DNA of 64,000 nucleotides from CALLVY01 sp937899855 (GTDB taxonomy: Bacteria; Bacteroidota; Bacteroidia; Chitinophagales; Saprospiraceae): contig JBCBQC010000005.1 of the NCBI GenBank assembly GCA_039820405.1, positions 69,920-133,919 on the forward strand, written 5' to 3'. Positions 58,501 through 64,000 of this stretch are shown one piece after another. Each line of letters begins with the position of its first letter. Position 1 is the stretch's first letter. The notes beneath the pieces were generated by a model that saw only the letters and a list, made by a program, of their open reading frames with translations, searched no databases and was not told the origin of the DNA. The translations under genes and the position numbers were made by a program.

Positions 58501-58976
58501 ACCGTCACGCAGTAGGTACCGGCGGCGCTGGGGGTGATGGTTTGGGTGCTGTCACCGGTAGACCAGACGAAGGTATAAGGCCAAGAACCGTAGGGCCAGG
58601 CGGTTATTCGGTCGTTGCCACTATTGGTAACAACGTTGACGCCACAGCTCGGGATTTGGTAATCAATGGCGGTAGCGCAATCGAAAGCTTGGCAACCGAG
58701 GGCATCGGTGACCGTGACGCAGTATTGGGTAATCGTGTCAAAGACGGTGAGGTAGGGGGTCGAATCACCCGTCGACCATGCGTAAGTGTAAGGAGGCGTT
58801 CCCCAGGAATCGGCGTAAAAGACGTATTCGCCGCTGGTGGAGGAGGTGTCCTGATAAATGGTGACCTCACAACTATCCAGGGCTTCAGCATAGAAGGTGG
58901 AGGAGAAGGAGGTCTCGGCGGACAGCCCGCTGGCCCAGAAGACGGAGAACAACAGTAATCCTAAAAATCGTTTCAT
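55560..58976 (-). CDS. SprB-like surface protein with eleven ~70-residue repeats and T9SS tail
   Basis: 1138 aa from the ATG at 58976 (MKRFLGLLLFSVFWASGLSAE, signal peptide). Eleven repeats of about 60-75 residues run from about residue 38 to 860, each with Cys at the start, an SYxWSTGET core, GxYCVTVTD and a closing GCxAxxCYYY, so four Cys positions per repeat. Residues ~870-960 resemble a lipid- or ligand-binding beta-domain (YPPDSTDPIGATLVELYRLD), then a carboxypeptidase-regulatory domain (GISGNIHHEDGTGIPGITILL) and a T9SS type A tail (AFPNPATDQWFLEL...PAGLYLFEL). A surface filament or adhesin is likely. The regular Cys spacing suggests disulfide-bonded repeats. Confidence 0.88.
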   Translation of the reverse strand: MKRFLGLLLFSVFWASGLSAETSFSSTFYAEALDSCEVTIYQDTSSTSGEYVFYADSWGTPPYTYAWSTGDSTPYLTVFDTITQYCVTVTDALGCQAFDCATAIDYQIPSCGVNVVTNSGNDRITAWPYGSWPYTFVWSTGDSTQTITPSAAGTYCVTVTDGAGCVALGCVLYQPLLDCSVTLYDTLFYWPSDSVLLYPYLTGQGPFTYNWSTGSTDSEIFVTQEGEYCLTITSSTGCEASDCFYYVPDTNNYCSGYIYEDPFAQGPLPVLTAVMWGVPPYSYLWSTGETGVSIFADTQGVYCVDMTDAVGCVVSSCYYFGGTIDSCGVYIYADTSYGYDSLFLYAEANGAGPFTYNWSTGSTAGAIPVYTSGTYCVTITAVNGCEASACYSFQNNPDSCTASIGVLGASNGGEDLCAYSSGPGPYTYQWSTGETSFIINVTEPGLYCVTVVDSWGCAAETCYYYEGAGNGGDSCSVFIYPDTSISGADTLVLVAEAWGTPPFSYQWNTGSTSKITFVGGAGEYCVTVTDATGCVAVACYFHDPLECTATIQGLPGGGGSELLCAYSSGPGPYTYQWSTGETSFLITVTQAGTYCATVTDANGCEAATCYYYDGPINGGDSCQVFIYQDTVFGGDTTLLYAQSIGVGPFSYVWSNGHTGDWIAVFETGVYCVTMTDNATGCQASECFYYLADPIDCAAFILRDTILPIDSVVIWAYSTGPGPYSYQWNTGETNDFIILTQPGTYCATVTDDNGCQASDCYYYYPDSVTCSVFIYEDTTGTAGESILVAGTPANGPVPFSYVWSTGETEDFIVVSQPGIYCVTFTDGGGCVATACYDFLGSPDLNRSICGLVYPPDSTDPIGATLVELYRLDNGTATLVDTQSFSGQAYFWVYSFDGLADGDYIVRAGIQAGALGADLYAPTYAFSEAMWDDARVFSIPNNTTWCDAYVLLHPLNGSGSGNGGISGNIHHEDGTGIPGITILLFDEFGNIIAYVHSDADGNYDFGHLPFGNYQVMVEWPGHEHAHYWVSLTADGPLVEGRDFEVENGDISTGTFTVAPDNTWKAFPNPATDQWFLELDNSWGNALELRIHGLAGQLQRTWSGDARGGRIEISVADLPAGLYLFELNDGQRAVVGKLLKQ

Positions 58977-59150
58977 CTTTAATTTTTTTCGGTTTAACAA
59001 ACAAGCTGCCGGACCGTGGGGCGAGCAACACTTGAATCTGGTTTGCAAAAGGTTCCTTTCACCCCCCTACACGCAATAAAAAGGAAGGGGGTTGGGTGCT
59101 GGCGTTCTTTTTTTAAAAATTTTATCTTTATCCATCCAAAATCACCCTTT

Positions 59151-60434
59151 ATGCGTCCACTAGCGGAAAGAATGCGGCCCCGGCATCTGGATCAGTACAT
59201 TGGTCAGCAGCACCTCGTGGGGCCCGGTGCGGTACTGCGGCAGGCCATCGAATCCGGTCGGATTCCCTCCTTTATCCTCTGGGGCCCGCCGGGGGTGGGC
59301 AAGACGACCCTGGCCGGCATCATCGCCGAGACCCTCGAACGCCCTTTCCACACCCTCAGCGCGATCAATTCCGGGGTCAAAGACATTCGCGACACCATTA
59401 ATAAGGCCAAGGGCCAGCGCTTTTTCAACACGCCCAACCCCATCCTATTTATCGACGAGATTCACCGCTTCAGCAAGTCCCAGCAAGATTCGCTCCTGGG
59501 AGCGGTGGAAAAGGGGGTGGTGACGCTGATTGGGGCCACCACGGAAAACCCCTCCTTTGAGGTCATCTCGGCCCTCTTGTCGCGGAGTCAGGTCTACGTA
59601 CTCCAGCCCCTGGGGCGTGAGGAGTTGGTGCGGATGATCGATCGGGCCCTGGCGGAAGATGAATTGTTGAAGGAAAAAGCCATCGAAGTGGCGGAATACG
59701 AGGCCCTGTTACAGTTGTCGGGAGGAGACGGTCGCAAGTTGTACAACCTGCTGGAATTGGTGTGTAACTTTCAGGAGGGGGCCGAAAAAATGACCATTAC
59801 CAACGAGCTGGTGACCCAGTTGGTCCAGCAGAATATGGCGATGTACGACAAGGGGGGCGAGCAGCACTACGACATTGCCTCGGCCTTCATCAAATCCATC
59901 CGGGGTAGCGATCCCAACGCGACGGTCTACTGGCTGGCGCGGATGGTGGAGGGGGGCGAAGACGTCAAATTCATCGCCCGACGGATGATGATCGCCGCGG
60001 CTGAAGACATCGGCCTGGCCAATCCCAACGCCCTACTGCTGGCCACCACCTGCTTTACCGCCGTCACCGCCGTGGGCCTGCCCGAAGCGCGGATCATCCT
60101 CTCCGAAGCGGCGATCTACCTGGCCAATTCCCCCAAGAGCAATTCCGCCTACCTGGCCATCCAGGAGGCCCAGAATAAGGTCAAACAAACTGGGAATTTG
60201 CCCGTCCCCCTCCACCTGCGCAATGCGCCCACCAAGCTGATGAAACAGCTCGACTACGGCAAGGGCTACCAGTATTCCCACAACTACGCCGGTAATTTTA
60301 GCGCCCAGGAATACCTGCCCGACGCCCTGAGCAATACCCCCTTTTACCAACCCGGCGCCAACCCCGCCGAACAGCGCAGCCGCGACTTGCTCGCCAAAAA
60401 CTGGAAAGACAAATACGGCTACGGAAAGGACTGA
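59151..60434 (+). CDS. rarA: Replication-associated recombination protein A (RarA/MgsA)
   Basis: 427 aa from the ATG at 59151 (MRPLAERMRPRHLDQYIGQ); an open frame continues upstream but lacks family sequence. AAA+ motifs: GPPGVGKTT at 45-53, Walker B LFIDEIHRF, sensor 1 GATTENPSF, and the RarA C-terminal block YDIASAFIKSIRGSDPNATVYWLARM. RarA acts at stalled replication forks together with SSB and helicase. Length and layout are normal. It is followed by the M20 peptidase gene after 76 bp, with no functional link evident. Confidence 0.95.
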   Translation: MRPLAERMRPRHLDQYIGQQHLVGPGAVLRQAIESGRIPSFILWGPPGVGKTTLAGIIAETLERPFHTLSAINSGVKDIRDTINKAKGQRFFNTPNPILFIDEIHRFSKSQQDSLLGAVEKGVVTLIGATTENPSFEVISALLSRSQVYVLQPLGREELVRMIDRALAEDELLKEKAIEVAEYEALLQLSGGDGRKLYNLLELVCNFQEGAEKMTITNELVTQLVQQNMAMYDKGGEQHYDIASAFIKSIRGSDPNATVYWLARMVEGGEDVKFIARRMMIAAAEDIGLANPNALLLATTCFTAVTAVGLPEARIILSEAAIYLANSPKSNSAYLAIQEAQNKVKQTGNLPVPLHLRNAPTKLMKQLDYGKGYQYSHNYAGNFSAQEYLPDALSNTPFYQPGANPAEQRSRDLLAKNWKDKYGYGKD

Positions 60435-60510
60435 CGGCTTCGCGATTCTTTGTTATCTTTAGGACTTGTAAAACCAAATCAATAAAACCACCAAATTCCC
60501 AATCGAGACT

Positions 60511-61905
60511 ATGGAGAATGTACAAAATTATATCACCGAGCACCGCGATCGCTTTTTGGAAGAATTGCTGGACCTCCTGCGCATTCCCTCGGTCAGTGCC
60601 GATCCGGCCTACCAAAAGGACGTCGAGGCAACCGCCAAGTTCGTGGCGCAAGCCCTCCGCAAGGCCGGAGCCGACAAGGTAGAACGCTGCCCCACCAAGG
60701 GCTACCCCATCGTATACGGCGAAAAAATCATCGACCCTGCACTGCCCACCATCCTGGTCTACGGCCACTACGACGTCCAACCCCCCGACCCCATCGAGCT
60801 GTGGGAATCGGGGCCCTTCGACCCCGTCATCAAAAAAGCCAAGGGGCACCCCAAAGGCGCCATCTTTGCGCGGGGCGCCTGCGACGACAAGGGTCAGATG
60901 TACATGCACCTCAAGGCCTTCGAGGCCATGATGAAGGCCAAGGCCCTGCCCTGCAACGTCAAGTTTATGATCGAGGGAGAAGAAGAAGTGGGCTCCGAAA
61001 ACCTGGCGCCCTTCTGCAAAAAGAACAAAAAGAAACTCGCCGCCGACGTGGTCCTCATCTCCGATACCTCAATTATCAGCAACAAAGTACCCAGCATCAC
61101 GGTGGGCCTACGGGGACTCAGCTACGTCGAAGTGGAAGTGACCGGCCCCAACCGCGATTTGCACTCCGGCGTTTACGGAGGGGGGGTGGCCAATCCCATC
61201 AACGTGCTCTCCCAGATGATCGCTTCGCTCCACGACAAACGCGGCCGGATCAACATCCCCGGCTTTTACGAAGATGTGGAAGTGGTAGGCAAAAAGGAGC
61301 GCCAACAAATGAACGAGGCGCCTTTTAACCTCAATACCTACAAACGCAACCTGGGCATCAAAGAGGTAGACGGCGAACGTCACTACAGCACCATCGAGCG
61401 GACGTCCATCCGCCCCACCCTCGACGTCAACGGCATCTGGGGCGGCTACATCGGCGAAGGGGCCAAGACGGTCCTGCCCTCCAAGGCCTACGCCAAAATC
61501 AGCATGCGGCTGGTGCCCAATCAGGATCCCCACAAAATTACCAAGCTCTTCGCTGCGCACTTCAAATCCATCGCGCCCCCCTCGGTAAAGGTCAAGGTGA
61601 CGCCCCATCACGGTGGCGATCCCGCCGTGACGCCCACCGACTCGGACGAATACCGGGCCGCCGAAATGGCCATGGAAAAGACCTTTGGGAAAAAACCCAT
61701 CCCCCAGCGGGGCGGCGGCAGCATTCCCATCGTGGCGCTCTTCGAAAAGGTGCTGGGCATCAAATCGGTCCTCATGGGCTTTGGCCTCGATTCGGATGCC
61801 ATCCACTCCCCCAACGAGCACTACGGCCTGTTCAACTACTACAAGGGCATCGAAACGATTCCCTACTACTATCACTATTACCGGGAACTGAAGGAAAAGG
61901 AATAG
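60511..61905 (+). CDS. M20 family dipeptidase
   Basis: 464 aa. Metal-binding motifs of the M20/M28 fold: GHYDVQP, FARGACDDKG, the catalytic/metal Glu pair in IEGEEEVGS, SDTSI, and the C-terminal DAIHSPNEHYG His. The dimerisation lid domain carries DLHSGVYGGG. This arrangement is that of carnosinase/DapE-like cytosolic nonspecific dipeptidases. No signal peptide, so it acts in the cytoplasm on imported or internal peptides. Starts with ATG after an AAATC-rich leader; no operon partner is obvious. Confidence 0.93.
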   Translation: MENVQNYITEHRDRFLEELLDLLRIPSVSADPAYQKDVEATAKFVAQALRKAGADKVERCPTKGYPIVYGEKIIDPALPTILVYGHYDVQPPDPIELWESGPFDPVIKKAKGHPKGAIFARGACDDKGQMYMHLKAFEAMMKAKALPCNVKFMIEGEEEVGSENLAPFCKKNKKKLAADVVLISDTSIISNKVPSITVGLRGLSYVEVEVTGPNRDLHSGVYGGGVANPINVLSQMIASLHDKRGRINIPGFYEDVEVVGKKERQQMNEAPFNLNTYKRNLGIKEVDGERHYSTIERTSIRPTLDVNGIWGGYIGEGAKTVLPSKAYAKISMRLVPNQDPHKITKLFAAHFKSIAPPSVKVKVTPHHGGDPAVTPTDSDEYRAAEMAMEKTFGKKPIPQRGGGSIPIVALFEKVLGIKSVLMGFGLDSDAIHSPNEHYGLFNYYKGIETIPYYYHYYRELKEKE

Positions 61906-62162
61906 GGGGGAGACTGGTGTTAGCAAAGCGGAGGGAGCGGTCCAAAGGGCCCGCCAGGACGGGTTCGATGGGTCCGGGAATCGGTACCGCGTTTTTCGGC
62001 ACATTATTTGGCAGGGAATAGATCAGTAAAAACAACGATTCATTTTCCCATGCTGATTTTGCAAGCTCCTCCCAACGCGTTCTCCTCGATCCACCGACGG
62101 CTCGAATGGACAGAGCGCTTGACGTGATAAAACATATCAATCCATACTATTTACTTTTCCAG

Positions 62163-62196
62163 AAGACCTTAGTACTTAATCACTAAGGTCTTTTTT
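62163..62196 (+). terminator. Rho-independent terminator
   Basis: AAGACCTTAG (62163-62172) pairs with CTAAGGTCTT (62183-62192) around a 10-nt loop, followed by a T run to 62196. It lies well after the M20 peptidase stop, so the upstream transcript has a long 3' tail or another unseen short unit ends here. Confidence 0.8.
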
Positions 62197-62211
62197 CTTC
62201 GTTTTTATCCC

Positions 62212-62219
62212 TACCTTTG
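62212..62219 (+). promoter_or_regulatory. Candidate -7 box for the FKBP-trmD genes
   Basis: TACCTTTG matches TAnnTTTG, directly after a terminator and 57 bp before the FKBP start at 62277. The T-rich terminator tail sits where a -33 element would be; no exact TTG. Confidence 0.5.
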
Positions 62220-62276
62220 CCGCTTTCATCCACCGGGCCGCCGGTGCACCACCTTGGGGGCCTACAAATCCACACC

Positions 62277-62864
62277 ATGAATAAGTTTAGCTATAGCCTC
62301 GGAATCATCATCGCCCAAAACCTCAAACAGCAGGGCGTCGATGGAGATGTCGTCGCCGCGGACCTGGCCGATGCCGTGGCCGCCGTACTTGGGGGCCAGC
62401 CGACTAAGATAAATCCCAGCGAAGCCCAGCAAGTGGTCCAGCAAGAATTGCGCGCCCAAGCCGCCGCCAAGTACGAAAGCGTCGTGGCCGAAGGGCAGCA
62501 GTTTTTGGCTAAAAATGGCCAGCGGCCGGAGGTCGTGACCCTGCCCAGTGGCTTGCAGTACGAGATTCTCAAAACGGGAGAAGGGCCCCGTCCCCAATTC
62601 AAGGACAAGGTGACCACCCACTACCACGGTACGCTCATCGACGGGCGGGTTTTTGACAGTTCGGTAGAACGCGGAACGCCGACCTCCTTTCCGGTCAATG
62701 GCGTCATTCCGGGTTGGACGGAAGCCCTGCAATTGATGCCGGTGGGTTCCAAGTGGAAGCTCTTCGTGCCCTACAACCTCGCTTACGGCGAACGGAGCGC
62801 CGGCGACCTGATCGGCCCCTTCTCTACCCTGGTCTTCGAAGTCGAATTGCTGTCGATTAATTAG
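62277..62864 (+). CDS. FKBP-type peptidyl-prolyl cis-trans isomerase
   Basis: 195 aa from the ATG at 62277 (MNKFSYSLGIIIAQNL). Residues ~1-75 are the helical FKBP N-terminal dimerisation domain (SYSLGIIIAQNLKQQ; QQVVQQEL), residues ~85-195 the FKBP fold (LPSGLQYEILKTGEGPRP, VTTHYHGTLIDGRVFDSS, VIPGWTEALQLMPVGSKWKLFVP, LAYGER, LVFEVELLSI). The key pocket residues (YHG, FDSS, PGW) are present. It lacks a signal peptide, so it would be a cytoplasmic relative of FklB/FkpA. It precedes trmD by 40 bp on the same strand. Confidence 0.92.
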   Translation: MNKFSYSLGIIIAQNLKQQGVDGDVVAADLADAVAAVLGGQPTKINPSEAQQVVQQELRAQAAAKYESVVAEGQQFLAKNGQRPEVVTLPSGLQYEILKTGEGPRPQFKDKVTTHYHGTLIDGRVFDSSVERGTPTSFPVNGVIPGWTEALQLMPVGSKWKLFVPYNLAYGERSAGDLIGPFSTLVFEVELLSIN

Positions 62865-62904
62865 GCTCCACGAGCAACAACCGCCAGCCCAAATCCTTCC
62901 GCCC

Positions 62905-63588
62905 ATGCGTATTGATATCATCGCCGTATTGCCCGAGCTACTGGAAAGTCCTTTTCAGCATTCCATCCTCAAACGGGCCCAACAAAAGGGCCTGCTGGAG
63001 GTGGTCGTCCACGACCTGCGAAAATTTGGGAAGGGCAAACACCGGCAAATCGATGATTATCAATACGGTGGCGGAGCGGGTATGGTACTCATGCCCGAGC
63101 CCGTGGCTACTTGTATCGACCAACTCCAGGCCGAGCGCCGCTACGACGAGGTCATCTACCTCACCCCCGACGGCGAACGCCTCGATCAGGGCAAGGCCAA
63201 CCAGTTGTCGCTCCACCGCAACCTGTTGTTGATTTGTGGTCACTACAAGGGCCTCGACGAACGGATCCGCGAACACTACGTCACGCGGGAAATTTCGATT
63301 GGCGATTACGTGCTGTCCGGTGGTGAACTGGCCGCCGCCATCCTGGTCGACGCCCTGGGTCGACTGCTACCGGGCGTGCTCAACGACGAAACCTCCGCCC
63401 TCTTCGACTCCTTCCAGGATCAACTGCTCGCGCCCCCCGTCTACACCCGCCCCGCCGATTTCCGCGGTCGGGCAGTACCCCCCATCCTCCTGTCGGGCCA
63501 CGACCGCGCCATCGACGAGTGGCGCCACGAGCAATCGCTCCAACGGACCCGCCAACGCCGTCCGGACCTGTTGGATGAAGTCGAGTAG
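62905..63588 (+). CDS. trmD: tRNA (guanine(37)-N1)-methyltransferase TrmD
   Basis: 227 aa, normal length. The knotted SPOUT methyltransferase: MRIDIIAVLPELLESPF, the HRQIDDYQYGGGAGMVLMPEP loop, YLTPDGERLDQ, LLLICGHYKGLDERI (SAM trefoil knot), ISIGDYVLSGGELAA and the C-terminal PPILLSGHDRAIDEWR. Role: N1-methylation of G37 in tRNAs with a G36G37 sequence, preventing frameshifts. In many bacteria trmD is with rpsP, rimM and rplS; here it follows FKBP instead. Confidence 0.97.
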   Translation: MRIDIIAVLPELLESPFQHSILKRAQQKGLLEVVVHDLRKFGKGKHRQIDDYQYGGGAGMVLMPEPVATCIDQLQAERRYDEVIYLTPDGERLDQGKANQLSLHRNLLLICGHYKGLDERIREHYVTREISIGDYVLSGGELAAAILVDALGRLLPGVLNDETSALFDSFQDQLLAPPVYTRPADFRGRAVPPILLSGHDRAIDEWRHEQSLQRTRQRRPDLLDEVE

Positions 63589-63603
63589 ACTGGTCGAAAA
63601 TCC

Positions 63604-64000
63604 TTACCTATTTACCAGCAACTCATACAGTTTGCTGTTGATGTAATAGTTACCGGTTCCTATTTTTCTCTTCTCCAGAATTCGATCCTCCGCTAACCTG
63701 TTTAAATAGCCAGCTGCCGTAATCCTGGAAACCTTTAAATCTTGTACAACAAACGTTACCCTCGTGTAAGGGTGCTTGAATAGGTTATTGAGTAAATCTT
63801 GACTATAAAACTTATAATTACTTCTCAGTTTATGCTTCATTTCAAGCATTTGTTCTTTAACAGCAAGAATTAAATCAATCGTCTCCTTGGAGGTTTCTTC
63901 AACTCCTTTGATGATGTACATTAGCCACTCCTCCCATTCATTCGTATCTCTAACTTGTTGTAGAAGTCTGTAATAATCCCCTTTATTTTTGATGATGTAG
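63604..64000 (-). CDS. Fic family protein, C-terminal part (5' end outside window)
   Basis: Open to the window edge on the minus strand; the first visible codons read YIIKNKGDYYRLLQQ. The sequence WEEWLMYIIKGVEETSKETI, the coiled IDLILAVKEQMLEMKHKL and the winged-helix end (YSQDLLNNLFKHPYTRVTF; SRITAAGYLNRLAEDRIL; GNYYINSKLYELL) match the C-terminal region of Fic-domain proteins of the phylum. The catalytic HPFx(D/E)GN motif would lie upstream, outside the window, so activity cannot be judged. Base composition is clearly AT-richer than all neighbours, which suggests recent acquisition. Fic enzymes AMPylate target proteins and are often toxins or regulators. Confidence 0.8.
   Translation of the reverse strand, partial: YIIKNKGDYYRLLQQVRDTNEWEEWLMYIIKGVEETSKETIDLILAVKEQMLEMKHKLRSNYKFYSQDLLNNLFKHPYTRVTFVVQDLKVSRITAAGYLNRLAEDRILEKRKIGTGNYYINSKLYELLVNR

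Larger units (their letters stand above)
61906..62276. other. 371-bp intergenic region before the FKBP gene
   Basis: Contains no frame I would call on either strand. It ends with a strong terminator (62163-62196) followed 16 bp later by a candidate promoter box (62212-62219). The first ~250 bp show no recognised RNA gene or repeat. Confidence 0.5.

Noticed and set aside
55560..58976. CRISPR-like or minisatellite array suggested by regular repetition
   Set aside because: The units are long, diverged and in frame, encoding protein repeats.
61832..62140. A 102-codon minus-strand frame in the gap after the M20 peptidase
   Set aside because: It overlaps the end of the peptidase gene, is Pro/Ser/Arg-rich as expected of shadow frames, and has no recognisable feature.
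61906..62162. A possible tRNA gene in the intergenic region
   Set aside because: A GGTTCGA-like string occurs but no acceptor stem or cloverleaf can be drawn around it.

Overview
The window looks like chromosome from a high-GC member of the Bacteroidota, most likely a Saprospiria/Lewinella-like marine bacterium. The main grounds are seven to nine very large exported proteins carrying type IX secretion (T9SS) C-terminal sorting domains, PKD and SprB-type repeats, a TonB-dependent receptor with a carboxypeptidase-regulatory N-terminus, and TAnnTTTG-like promoter boxes. This placement is inference from protein families; no rRNA or tRNA gene was seen. Housekeeping genes (miaA, trmD, trmN6, rarA, an arginine decarboxylase, an FKBP isomerase, an M20 peptidase) are scattered between the surface-protein genes. 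There is no CRISPR array, no intact insertion sequence and no obvious prophage.

Layout. 0-6 kb: the 3' part of a giant PKD/gliding-motility-type adhesin, tail to tail with a VIT-VWA protein that ends in a TonB C-terminal domain. 6-14.5 kb: two very small proteins, an M16 metallopeptidase, two paralogous PlsC-like acyltransferases, miaA with an odd C-terminal extension, and arsC divergent from a hotdog thioesterase. 14.5-21 kb: two tandem, equally long T9SS 'choice-of-anchor B' paralogues, then arginine decarboxylase. 21-29 kb: a small AT-rich island (a MITE-like repeat plus a helix-turn-helix protein), trmN6, and a surface nutrient locus (lamin-tail protein, TonB-dependent receptor, secreted phospholipase D-like protein). 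29-31.5 kb: hypothetical proteins and a PIF1-like helicase.

31.5-38.8 kb is the most system-like region. A sigma-70-like factor with what looks like a duplicated region 2 and a membrane-anchored TPR protein are divergent from a secreted subtilase and a TPR-CHAT caspase-like protease predicted to be an exported lipoprotein. Both proteases have intact catalytic residues. 38.8-48.5 kb: a GT39-like membrane glycosyltransferase, a T9SS-exported lysyl oxidase with all copper and quinone-cofactor residues, a WbqC-like protein, a dynamin-like GTPase, a GH113-like lipoprotein and an SDR oxidoreductase. 48.5-59 kb: a BspA-type surface protein, a PKD lipoprotein, an ECF sigma factor translationally adjacent to an unusual membrane-anchor/proline linker/beta-barrel protein, and an 11-repeat SprB-like protein. 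59-64 kb: rarA, M20 peptidase, FKBP, trmD and the C-terminal end of an AT-rich Fic gene that runs off the window.

Two copies (162 and 197 bp) of a non-coding element with matching terminal inverted repeats, at 20945-21141 and 33478-33639, are the clearest repeat not explained by genes.
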